Assembly: GCA_029212465.1 (NCBI GenBank)
Contig: JARGNV010000014.1
Location: 1-46,317, forward strand
DNA: 46,317 nucleotides
Reading direction: 5' to 3'
Source of the DNA: Legionellaceae bacterium
GTDB lineage: Bacteria; Pseudomonadota; Gammaproteobacteria; Legionellales; Legionellaceae
This document shows positions 1 through 7,544 of this stretch, piece after piece. A program made the translations under genes and the position numbers. The notes under the pieces are model-generated. The model had not been told where the DNA came from and searched no databases. It was given only the letters and a program-made list of their open reading frames with translations. Position 1 is the first letter of the stretch, and every line of letters begins with the position of its first letter.

Positions 1-413
1 ATGACCCCCCCCAGCGAGAGCGTTGTTCTGAGTGCTGTAAAGAGTGCCATCGCCCCCCCTTGCGAAAAGCCTGCTAAAAAAATTGTTTCAGATGCAAAGC
101 CATCTGCTATTTGTGCATCAATCGCTTTCAAAATCATTTGTTCTGATGCCAAAATACCGGCTTTGTCTTCGCGATCTGAAAAAGACATCCCTAAAATATC
201 GTACCACGCAGGCATTGGCATTCCTTGGTTTAAGGTCACCGGTCGAATCGAGGCATTCAAAGCAACATGGCGCACGGGAACATCCAGTGGCAATTGTTTT
301 GCAAGACCTGCCATATCATCAGCCCCTGCTCCTAACCCATGCATCCAAATAATGCATGCACGCGCCTTTTGATTTGGCTCAATCACAATGGTATTCAAAC
401 GCCTACTCCACAT
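1..413 (-). CDS. Carboxylesterase/phospholipase family alpha/beta hydrolase, N-terminal 137 residues
   Basis: The minus strand reads from an ATG at 413 to the window edge, so the C-terminal part is missing. Residues 21-30 read IIWMHGLGAG, the oxyanion-hole strand and loop of the Abhydrolase_2 family. Residues 114-120 read AGFSQGG, the nucleophile elbow, with Ser117 as the predicted catalytic serine. The catalytic Asp and His would lie beyond the edge. Family members are cytoplasmic esterases of about 220 residues acting on short acyl esters or lysophospholipids. The gene is divergent from lptM-dapF. No strong ribosome binding site precedes the ATG. The exact substrate cannot be told from the sequence. 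Confidence 0.85.
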   Translation of the reverse strand, partial: MWSRRLNTIVIEPNQKARACIIWMHGLGAGADDMAGLAKQLPLDVPVRHVALNASIRPVTLNQGMPMPAWYDILGMSFSDREDKAGILASEQMILKAIDAQIADGFASETIFLAGFSQGGAMALFTALRTTLSLGGV

Positions 414-494
414 AAAAAAGAAGCCAATTATCCCGAATCATCACCAGCATGGCAACCGGATGTATAGCATCTGCCACTCACACGCACTTTAAGC

Positions 495-500
495 TATACT
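495..500 (+). promoter_or_regulatory. Candidate -10 box for lptM-dapF
   Basis: TATACT lies 32 bases before the lptM ATG, in the 119-base gap between two divergent genes. No convincing -35 box was found 16-18 bases upstream, so this is a weak prediction. Confidence 0.3.
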
Positions 501-532
501 TTCAAACCATGTACATCATTAACCCTTAAGCC

Positions 533-658
533 ATGCAACGACTCACTATCACGCTACTTTTCGTATGTCTTGTAACAGCATGCGGACAAAAGGGGAAATT
601 ATACCTCCCCGATAACCCACCCTCACAACATGGCAGGCACTCGAAGAATGAACTTTAA
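533..658 (+). CDS. lptM: LptM (YifL)-type small lipoprotein
   Basis: A 41-codon reading frame begins with a lipoprotein signal. A positive N-terminus is followed by a hydrophobic core and the lipobox VTAC, with Cys17 as the predicted lipidated residue. The mature start CGQKGKLYLPDNPP matches the CGxKGPLYxPP signature of the YifL/LptM family. In enterobacteria this lipoprotein sits in the outer membrane and helps LptD in the LPS translocon reach its correct disulfide state. Its place directly before dapF is the same as in E. coli. The last 11 bases overlap the preferred dapF start, which implies translational coupling. The protein is shorter than the E. coli one (about 67 residues), mostly in the C-terminal tail. 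Confidence 0.82.
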   Translation: MQRLTITLLFVCLVTACGQKGKLYLPDNPPSQHGRHSKNEL

Positions 659-1436
659 ATTTACAAAAATGCATGGGCTTGGTAATGACTTTTTGGTCAT
701 TGATGCTGTGAATCAGTCCATACAGTTAACCCCTGAAATCATTCAGTCGCTGAGTTGTCGGCACACAGGCATTGGATTTGACCAATGTCTTATTGTTGAA
801 AAAAGTACCGCCCCCAATGTTGATTTTTTTTACCGCATTTTTAATGCAGATGGCAGCGCCGTTGGTCAATGTGGTAATGGTGCACGATGCATTGCGCGCT
901 TTATTCAGCACTACAATCTCTCATCCAAAACAGACCTAACGGTTGCAACCACAACAACCGAGCTCAAACTACACCTCAATACAGATGATACCGTTACCGT
1001 AGACATGGGCATCCCGGTCTGGGCGCCTAATCCGGATATCAAACCCGGGCTTACAGCACATGCGCTCACGCTTGGTAATCCGCACGTTGTGATTCCGGTC
1101 GATAACCTTCAAACAGCACCTGTTGCAACGCTTGGTCCAGAAATTGAAACACATGTGTTATTTCCAGAACATACCAATGTGGGTTTTCTTGAGCTAGATA
1201 CCCCGCGCCACATCAAACTGCGCGTGCACGAACGCGGGGCCGGTGAAACTCACGCCTGCGGCAGTGGTGCCGTTGCCGCAGCAGCGGTTGCAAGGCGCTT
1301 TTATGACTTAGAAGCAAGCATTCGTGTCAGTTTGGTTGGTGGTGATTTAATCATCGATTGGCCCGACATGACAGGCCCTTTATTCATGACAGGCCCCGCA
1401 ACATTTGTGTATGAGGGAAACTTATTCAACACTTAA
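648..1436 (+). CDS. dapF: Diaminopimelate epimerase
   Basis: This 262-residue protein interconverts LL- and meso-diaminopimelate for lysine and peptidoglycan synthesis in the cytoplasm. The N-terminus MNFKFTKMHGLGNDF is the family signature. The two catalytic cysteines are visible as GQCGNGARC (Cys75) and HACGSGA (Cys204), in two mirrored halves. The frame is open from an ATG at 630, but the family N-terminus begins at the ATG at 648, which also overlaps the lptM stop. The stop codon lies 3 bases from the stop of the converging minus-strand gene at 1440. Length is close to the usual 274. Confidence 0.97.
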   Translation: MNFKFTKMHGLGNDFLVIDAVNQSIQLTPEIIQSLSCRHTGIGFDQCLIVEKSTAPNVDFFYRIFNADGSAVGQCGNGARCIARFIQHYNLSSKTDLTVATTTTELKLHLNTDDTVTVDMGIPVWAPNPDIKPGLTAHALTLGNPHVVIPVDNLQTAPVATLGPEIETHVLFPEHTNVGFLELDTPRHIKLRVHERGAGETHACGSGAVAAAAVARRFYDLEASIRVSLVGGDLIIDWPDMTGPLFMTGPATFVYEGNLFNT

Positions 1437-1439
1437 AAT

Positions 1440-2351
1440 TCATTCCGCGGGTGTAGGGCCTTTTTTAACAGCATCCCATGTTTTTCCAACGTCTTCTTTT
1501 TTCTGACTAAAAAAACCATGCGCTTGATAAGCGGCCGTTACAGGGGAAGCGAAAGCACGTGCTAACCCCTGAATGGAGGCTTTTAGCGTTGTAATGGCGC
1601 AGTCCAATACGCCTACAAAAAATTTCGCTTTATTCCCCTCATATTGCATCAGCCGTAACGATTGAAACCAATGGCACGTGGCCTTCGAGTCATCTGCAAG
1701 CTCAGTACCTACTAATATTTGAATGGTGCGCTCGTAGGACTCTTCATCACCCGTTAACATAAACTCCTTAAAAGCCGCTTCACACATCGCCTGCATCGCA
1801 GACGCCTTCTCAATGTTCAACGCTTCAGAAGGTTTCTCCGGTGTCCACCACTCATGAATTACATCATAAGCCAAAAATCCAGGCACAACGAGCAGTGCCG
1901 GAAGCACTAAAAAGCCCGTCAAAAAGTGTTTGGTCGCATCCAATGCTTCAAACAGCCACATCTTAAAATATAGTAAAACACCTTGATGACTCGACAGAAG
2001 CTGGGTCATCAACGCATCTTCCGCTTCTATGGCTTTGACATAAGCCGCATGGTCACCATTTTTAATGTATGCCCGCACCACTTTATCTAGGCGTAGGCGA
2101 AGCTCGGTTAGCTTTTCAAGGGATGCCGTATCTGCTATCTCATTTAAATGTGCTTCAAACGTATCAAGCCCTTTTAACAATGCAGGATAGCTGCCTTGTG
2201 CAATGGTTTGTGTTCGCATGAGCGCATCATTACTTTTTTGAATGGCACTGACTAATACTTTATTTCCTGGGCCTGCCTCAGGCATTGGCAGAAGGTCAGT
2301 GCTCAGAGCACGCTCAAAATAGATGGCTGTTAAACATGTTTTTTCGCTCAT
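1440..2351 (-). CDS. Unrecognised helical protein with one membrane segment
   Basis: This 303-residue protein is not recognised. It is mostly charged and helical. A single hydrophobic stretch at about residues 138-160 (FLTGFLVLPALLVVPGFLAY) could span or insert into a membrane. Two short stretches resemble each other: AYIKNGDHAAYVKAI and FMLTGDEESYERTI, suggesting an internal helical repeat. There is no signal peptide. The ATG at 2351 is preferred over an in-frame GTG at 2357. It is the last gene of a four-gene operon, 13 bases after the previous stop, and ends 3 bases from dapF with no terminator between. A secreted effector is possible but unproven. Confidence 0.7.
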   Translation of the reverse strand: MSEKTCLTAIYFERALSTDLLPMPEAGPGNKVLVSAIQKSNDALMRTQTIAQGSYPALLKGLDTFEAHLNEIADTASLEKLTELRLRLDKVVRAYIKNGDHAAYVKAIEAEDALMTQLLSSHQGVLLYFKMWLFEALDATKHFLTGFLVLPALLVVPGFLAYDVIHEWWTPEKPSEALNIEKASAMQAMCEAAFKEFMLTGDEESYERTIQILVGTELADDSKATCHWFQSLRLMQYEGNKAKFFVGVLDCAITTLKASIQGLARAFASPVTAAYQAHGFFSQKKEDVGKTWDAVKKGPTPAE

Positions 2352-2364
2352 ATACACCCATAGA

Positions 2365-3915
2365 TTATTGCTGAGGCGTTATATCGTCTGCTGAAGTGGC
2401 CTCAGGCCCTTCATGCCCCTGATTCGGCGATTTGTTTTCTTGCTCTGCAATAAAGTCTTGTACTTTTCCCTTAAATTGTCTTGATATTGCAGCGCTTCTG
2501 GCTTCTTTATCAGTTGTTCTGGCAGATACTGGCTCTGACGGTTTCGCAGAAAACGTAGCAGCCCAAGCATCTGCAAACCACTTTAACAAGCCACTAAACA
2601 GCCCGCGCGTCACTTCTTGCTTTTCATCTGGTGCAGCAAGTGCTGCTTTATCGCTTAGCGCTGGCATAAATTTATTCAATGTATCTGCGCACTGCCGATA
2701 AAAATCAGCATAGCTTGGTGGGCTTTGGTCATCACCCGGTTTTACGGGCGCTTTCAGTGCATTTAAGTAGTTGACTTTATGATGACTTAAAGCCGCTTGT
2801 AGGCCATTTAACTCGGATAAAATATCTTCCAGCGCAATCGGGTTTTCGGCCAGGTTTTTCGACAATTCTGTACGAAACAAAGCAAAGTGCTTGTCTACAC
2901 CTTCAAAAAATTGTCTTGTTTTCGCTGTGTTATCACGCACCTCCTGAGGGCTCCCACCTCGCATTGGTGAGGTCAGCAAGCGAGCACGGGCATCAATTGC
3001 TTGGTCCAGTGTCGCAAGTTTTGCGACCAAAGCATCATTCACCGGATAAGCCTCTTTATCCCGAAAAAAACCTTTCGTTTTAAAGGGTTCCGGTTTAGCT
3101 GGCACCCTGTCTCCCTCTAAAGACGATAAGGCTTCCACCTTGTCTAGATACGCCTCTCGCTTTTCAATTGCTTGCGTTAAATCATTAAAATAATCCATCC
3201 AATATTTTTGCGTGTTAATTTCTGTGGATAGCTTAGTCTGCCTATTTCGTAACGCGCTTCGCTGTTCTAACTCCGTAGCTGTAAAAGGAGGAGAATCTTC
3301 AGCAAGACGCTGCTTGATGATGTCTCGCTCTTCAAGAAGTGCATCATACTTTGCGTTAACCTGTTCAACGTACACCTTGTTTCTTACAGCAATCAGCTCA
3401 GGTAATTTCGCATCAATTGCCTGATTCAGTTGACTAATATCTCTTCTCAACATGAGTTCGTCATGATACTGAGGGTCTTCTCGTTTTGAATGCACACGCT
3501 GAGGAGACCTATCGCGCTTATCGACAACACGGTCAATGTTTACATCGGGTGCATTTAACTGTTCAAGGAATGTTTCTAATTCGCGATTTGTTTTTTTCAA
3601 CGTCTCTACCACTTGGTCTACGTTTTCCTGTGTGGCTGGCTCATCGAGTGCTACATGATTTTTTTGTGCATGAAGTGCCTTGATGCGGGCATCAATTTGT
3701 TTATCGAGGCGGCTAATATCTGCCCTTAAAAACAACTCTTCTCGGTGTCTAGATTCTGCGGGCTTTGAGCGAATCCAGTTGGGGGATTTATCGCGATTAT
3801 CAACAATTGTATCGATATCGACGTCAGGCGCATTCAGCGCTACAAGCAATGCTTCTTGCTTATCTTTTCTAATTTGCAGCTCATCTATCATATGAGCAAT
3901 TTCATCAGGGGTCAT
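2365..3915 (-). CDS. Unrecognised coiled-coil protein with tandem internal duplication
   Basis: This 516-residue, highly charged protein is not recognised. It holds two clear tandem copies of a unit of about 93 residues. Residues 27-45 read LNAPDVDIDTIVDNRDKSP and residues 120-138 read LNAPDVNIDRVVDKRDRSP. Each copy ends in a helix of the type DISxLxxxIDA. A degenerate third copy of that last helix appears near residues 295-320 (KLATLDQAIDARARLL). The C-terminal 70 residues are polar and probably unstructured. The start has GGAGGTGT 3-7 bases ahead of the ATG and overlaps the upstream stop as ATGA, so translation is coupled. No signal peptide or enzyme motif is visible. Confidence 0.75.
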   Translation of the reverse strand: MTPDEIAHMIDELQIRKDKQEALLVALNAPDVDIDTIVDNRDKSPNWIRSKPAESRHREELFLRADISRLDKQIDARIKALHAQKNHVALDEPATQENVDQVVETLKKTNRELETFLEQLNAPDVNIDRVVDKRDRSPQRVHSKREDPQYHDELMLRRDISQLNQAIDAKLPELIAVRNKVYVEQVNAKYDALLEERDIIKQRLAEDSPPFTATELEQRSALRNRQTKLSTEINTQKYWMDYFNDLTQAIEKREAYLDKVEALSSLEGDRVPAKPEPFKTKGFFRDKEAYPVNDALVAKLATLDQAIDARARLLTSPMRGGSPQEVRDNTAKTRQFFEGVDKHFALFRTELSKNLAENPIALEDILSELNGLQAALSHHKVNYLNALKAPVKPGDDQSPPSYADFYRQCADTLNKFMPALSDKAALAAPDEKQEVTRGLFSGLLKWFADAWAATFSAKPSEPVSARTTDKEARSAAISRQFKGKVQDFIAEQENKSPNQGHEGPEATSADDITPQQ

Positions 3916-4574
3916 GATACACCTCCAGATTTTAAAGAGGTATTTTGTATTTTCGGCTCATCATCAGATTTTTCAAGCGCTTCTTTAAATAGTTGATAAC
4001 GTCGTTTACCTTTTGAAAATGCGTTGCTACTTAGATGTGTCGCAAAGTCGTCAAACCATGCATGGCATGCTTTTTCAAGCGCTTCGGCTTCATGTAACGT
4101 TTTCTTTGAGAGTGCTTTATGTGAAGATACCTCTCGCATAAAGCCTTGTATGCTTTCTCTCACATGCTTTTTGAGCGCACGTGCATTGCCTACTACAAAA
4201 TACTGAACGATAGAAGCATCCACACGGGCCTCCAGACGACGAGAGGCTTCATGTGCTGCTTTTGTGCTTTTTTGATACCACGCTTTTCTGTGTGACTCAA
4301 ATAAATCTTGCATTTTTTGCAAATCATCTAGCAGTGCATTCAGTGCCGGGTGCTCATGTAAGGCGCGTGCTCTGCACATATTTCTTAACGTTTCATAGCC
4401 CTTGTCGCGCCCCTCTAATGCGTCTCGCTGCATTTTAGTCAATGCATTTAATTCATCTTCAGACACAACGGGCTTTGCAATCACATCGCCTGTTTTTCCT
4501 TGCTCGGTTAAGGCATATAAGCGGCTGTTTGCAAGGTTATAAGCTTTCAGCAATTCAAGGTAGGTGCGTGCCAT
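3912..4574 (-). CDS. Unrecognised helical protein, related to its upstream neighbour
   Basis: This 220-residue protein is rich in Lys, Glu, Ala and Leu and predicted to be nearly all helical. Its first 110 residues share spaced positions with the 253-residue protein encoded just upstream: an N-terminal Tyr/Asn-rich helix, a PV...E turn, a L..MC motif and a L.KM...FE motif. The two are therefore likely distant paralogues. It follows the upstream stop by 9 bases and overlaps the next gene by 4, so it lies in the middle of the operon. It has no membrane segment and no recognisable domain. Confidence 0.7.
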   Translation of the reverse strand: MARTYLELLKAYNLANSRLYALTEQGKTGDVIAKPVVSEDELNALTKMQRDALEGRDKGYETLRNMCRARALHEHPALNALLDDLQKMQDLFESHRKAWYQKSTKAAHEASRRLEARVDASIVQYFVVGNARALKKHVRESIQGFMREVSSHKALSKKTLHEAEALEKACHAWFDDFATHLSSNAFSKGKRRYQLFKEALEKSDDEPKIQNTSLKSGGVS

Positions 4575-4583
4575 AGTAGTCCC

Positions 4584-5345
4584 CTAGTTCATATCCCTTG
4601 AATTATCACGACGGTTTTCTTTATCGTCTTCATCTTCCGCACTGGGCATTTTTTTTGTAAAAAACCCACCCAGGTTTTTCATCGCCTCACTAAAGAGTAC
4701 TTTTGTGGTTTTTTCAGGTTTAACCCAAGTTGAAATCTCAGGCGTGTCTCCTTTGGAAAGCCCTGTTGCTTTACCAATTTTGTTGCTCAGTTTAATCAGA
4801 CTTTCAAAAAAGCCTTTCAAACACAATTCAAATTGGTAGTAAAGTTCCTGGCTTGTATCATGGTTTTTATTAATATGGGGCTCTGCTTCGTCTAATGCTG
4901 TTTTCACAGCCTCACGAAATAATGTCACATCGTCCTTGGTTCGATTGCTCTTACAAAAATCACGCCACGCATCGCTTACAGAAAGCTTTAACAATCCAGT
5001 CTTGAACTCTACGCTTTGAAATGCCCTCTGGCTGCTTGGCAGCACCGCGTTTTTCTTGAGCGCCTCAAACCAATGTTCCATTTTTGTTAAGTTTTCTATC
5101 ACCTCTTTATATAATTTTTTTTCTTCGGCATATTTCTCATCGGTGCACATGTGAATTAAATTTTTATGCGTTGTTGCATACATATCGAGCGATTCCAGCT
5201 CTTTTGGTGAATATTCCTTACGCTCTTCTTCAGTTGCAGCGGTAACTGGTGTTATATCAAGGGTTGTATCTGCATTACGTATTCCTTCTGCGAGTTGTTC
5301 ATTCCTCTCAAAGTATTCTTGTTGTATCTGCTCGAAACTTCGCAT
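4584..5345 (-). CDS. Unrecognised helical protein, first gene of a four-gene operon
   Basis: This 253-residue protein has no family that I recognise. It is charged and helical throughout, and the last 20 residues are strongly acidic and basic (AEDEDDKENRRD), so probably disordered. The N-terminal half resembles the 220-residue product downstream. A TATAAT sequence lies 41 bases before its ATG and is the only promoter candidate for the operon. The gene begins in the 86-base gap after the acyltransferase gene. Lack of a signal peptide, the charged tail and the Legionellales setting would suit a type IV secretion substrate, but nothing in the sequence proves it. Confidence 0.7.
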   Translation of the reverse strand: MRSFEQIQQEYFERNEQLAEGIRNADTTLDITPVTAATEEERKEYSPKELESLDMYATTHKNLIHMCTDEKYAEEKKLYKEVIENLTKMEHWFEALKKNAVLPSSQRAFQSVEFKTGLLKLSVSDAWRDFCKSNRTKDDVTLFREAVKTALDEAEPHINKNHDTSQELYYQFELCLKGFFESLIKLSNKIGKATGLSKGDTPEISTWVKPEKTTKVLFSEAMKNLGGFFTKKMPSAEDEDDKENRRDNSRDMN

Positions 5346-5385
5346 TTCAGCCCCTCTTTAAAGAAAATTCAGATCTATATGATTT

Positions 5386-5391
5386 ATTATA
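5386..5391 (-). promoter_or_regulatory. CTATAAT promoter element, first island
   Basis: On the minus strand TATAAT is preceded by C and a T-rich stretch (TAATTTTGTTC). The hexamer 17 bases upstream (CCGAGC) does not resemble a -35 box. The same CTATAAT arrangement precedes the four repeat-protein genes of the second island. Confidence 0.5.
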
Positions 5392-5431
5392 GAACAAAAT
5401 TACAGAGGGCTCGGGCCTTGCTTGATAGACC

Positions 5432-6274
5432 TTAGAGTTTCCAGCGTCGGTGCATCCACCACCATTGCTCGGGGTGTGCCAAAATAATGGATTCTAGGGC
5501 GCGATTGTAGGCGCAGGTGTTTTCATAAATGGCCTTGTGATTGCCTGTGTGTGCTTGCCAGAGAATAGGCTCATGGAATTCAAGCACGTGCCGGCCGTTA
5601 GGTAGGCGGTAACTTGAGGCGGGAACGACTGGCATTTCGGTGTAACGTGCAAAGGTTGCAAGGCTTCGATAGGTGCCTGCTTTTTTTCCGAAAAACTCAG
5701 CAGCAACGCCGTCGCGATTGGCAAGCGATGCATGCTGGTCGAGCACAAATACAACGGCGTGATTTTGCTCAAGTGCTTCTGTTACATGCTGCAATGCATT
5801 TTCTTTGGTAATAACATGTAGACCTGCTTTGTAATAACGGCTAAATAAAATACGCTCAAGCCATTTGCTACCAATTTTTCGGCGAATAAAATGAAAATGA
5901 CCACTAAATTGCTTAAAATTTAGGATGCCTCCAATCGGTGCAAACTCAAAACTGCCAAAATGACCCGTTAAAATAAGCACGCCTTTATTTTGTTCAGCCA
6001 CTTTTAAGACACGCTCATGGCCTCGCACGTCAACACGTGCCATCAGTTGTTTCTCAGACATAAAGCGTAGCTGAATGGTTTCTTTGATGGAGCGCAGCAG
6101 GTGTGAGTAAAAAGCCTCGGCTAACCGCCACCGCTCTTTTTCAGTAAGCTGGTTGCCATATACATGCTGGATATTTTCTAAGATAACCCGCTTTCGATAC
6201 GGCAGACAGGCGGCAACAAAGCGGCCTGCTTTTGAAACGGGCAAGTTATTTATTTGCGCTTTTAAATCAGTCAC
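5432..6274 (-). CDS. Lipid A-type acyltransferase (LpxL/HtrB/LpxXL family)
   Basis: This 280-residue protein belongs to the LPLAT family that moves an acyl chain from an acyl carrier protein to lipid A at the inner face of the cytoplasmic membrane. The HX4E catalytic motif is at His105-Glu110 in TGHFGSFE. A second family block, VVFVLDQHA, follows near residue 175. The C-terminus PEQWWWMHRRWK is typical. It starts with GTG and overlaps the preceding ketosynthase gene by 8 bases, so it belongs to that operon. In the rhizobial cluster of the same order the acyltransferase is LpxXL, which adds the very long chain. That specific substrate is inferred here from context. Confidence 0.88.
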   Translation of the reverse strand: MTDLKAQINNLPVSKAGRFVAACLPYRKRVILENIQHVYGNQLTEKERWRLAEAFYSHLLRSIKETIQLRFMSEKQLMARVDVRGHERVLKVAEQNKGVLILTGHFGSFEFAPIGGILNFKQFSGHFHFIRRKIGSKWLERILFSRYYKAGLHVITKENALQHVTEALEQNHAVVFVLDQHASLANRDGVAAEFFGKKAGTYRSLATFARYTEMPVVPASSYRLPNGRHVLEFHEPILWQAHTGNHKAIYENTCAYNRALESIILAHPEQWWWMHRRWKL

Positions 6275-7544
6275 ACGCCTTCATCACTAAGCTTGTATTC
6301 ATGCTACCAAAGCCACGGTTAAGTATCAGCACGTGCTGTTTATCACCTGTGGTACGGGTAGTATTTGAAAGATTCAATGCTTCGCAACCGGTTGCTGCTT
6401 GCTGAAATTCGGGCAACCCTGGGATGGTTTTTGAGCGTAACAGATGAGTTGCAAGTACCGCATCCATCACACCTGATGCGCATAATGTATGACCCATGGC
6501 CCACTTAAATGCTGTTACCGGTACAGATACATCACCTTGCAGTTGTTGAATCGCTGCAGCTTCGGTGATGTCTGATTTAGGATTTCCGTTACCATGCGCG
6601 ATAATGCATGCCAAATCATTCGGGGTTAGCGCTTCGGCATTCAGTGTATCTTGCATCAGTTTTGCGTAGCGCGCGCCACCTTCTTCAATAGAAAACAAGC
6701 CTGCTGACTCTGTGCGTGCAAGCCCACCAGTGAGTTCTGCGTAAGGGGTTGCTCCACGCGCGGCAATACTTTTTTCTGATTCAAGTACGAGTGCCGCTGC
6801 CCCTTCTGCAAGTATGGTACCATTATGCGATACATCAAACGGGTTTAGGTGTTCAGCACTTAAAAGGCCTAGGCGCTCGTAGTAAAAAAGTGCTTGTTCG
6901 TCCGTGCCCACATCATACGCCACCACAACAATACGCTCGGCATCCCCTGCTTGAATGGCGTGATAGGCTTCAATTAAAGCTTGCATGCCACCTGTCGCAT
7001 GGTTCACCACATTATGGTTCGCACCTTTAAAACCGCAGCTAATGCCAACGTATGCAAGTACATTGTTGGGTAAAATACGCAAGAGCCACATAGGGTGCAC
7101 TTCATCCATAAACTGCTCACCAAATGCATGCATATTGCCGTTTGTTTTAGCCATTAAAGGCAAAAAGTCATACTGCTGGTAATATTTATTCCCTGGAGAA
7201 CCAACGTACACACCGGTTTCATCGTTAAAGCGCTCGGTAGACTCAAGCCCTTTTTGGTAATCGGGTAGCCCACTGGCTGCAAGCGCTTGCATAGCAGCAT
7301 TAATGCCTAATACGTCTTGTCTTGAAATGGCTTTTAACAGCTTGCGGTCGGGTAGCATTTTTCTGGGTTCGTAGCTTTTAAGCTCGCCACCCAGCTGATA
7401 CGTCCAGGTTGATAAGTCGGCATTTTGAATGGGGGCAATGCCTGTTTCACCCGCTAAAATGGTATCCCATAATGCATCTGAAGTTTGACCGCCTGCGCTC
7501 AGCGCGCCAACGCCTGTTACAAATACGCGGTTTAAATCGCTCAT
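6267..7544 (-). CDS. Ketosynthase-like protein lacking the nucleophilic cysteine
   Basis: This 425-residue protein has the thiolase fold of FabF-type condensing enzymes. It begins NRVFVTGVGALSAGG. Both catalytic histidine motifs remain: IAHGNGN, equivalent to NAHGTST, and MGHTLCASG, equivalent to TGHxxGAAG. At the nucleophile site, however, the sequence reads NHATGGMQAL where FabF has TACxSG, placing His182 at the cysteine position. That resembles the chain-length factors of type II polyketide synthases, which pair with an active ketosynthase. Its start overlaps the stop of the neighbouring FabF gene as ATGA. The likely role is the non-catalytic partner in a heterodimer that sets chain length. 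Confidence 0.85.
   Translation of the reverse strand: MSDLNRVFVTGVGALSAGGQTSDALWDTILAGETGIAPIQNADLSTWTYQLGGELKSYEPRKMLPDRKLLKAISRQDVLGINAAMQALAASGLPDYQKGLESTERFNDETGVYVGSPGNKYYQQYDFLPLMAKTNGNMHAFGEQFMDEVHPMWLLRILPNNVLAYVGISCGFKGANHNVVNHATGGMQALIEAYHAIQAGDAERIVVVAYDVGTDEQALFYYERLGLLSAEHLNPFDVSHNGTILAEGAAALVLESEKSIAARGATPYAELTGGLARTESAGLFSIEEGGARYAKLMQDTLNAEALTPNDLACIIAHGNGNPKSDITEAAAIQQLQGDVSVPVTAFKWAMGHTLCASGVMDAVLATHLLRSKTIPGLPEFQQAATGCEALNLSNTTRTTGDKQHVLILNRGFGSMNTSLVMKACD

Noticed and set aside
1-372. Plus-strand open frame of 123 codons at the left edge
   Set aside because: It is the antisense of a clear alpha/beta hydrolase with HGLGAG and GFSQGG motifs on the minus strand.
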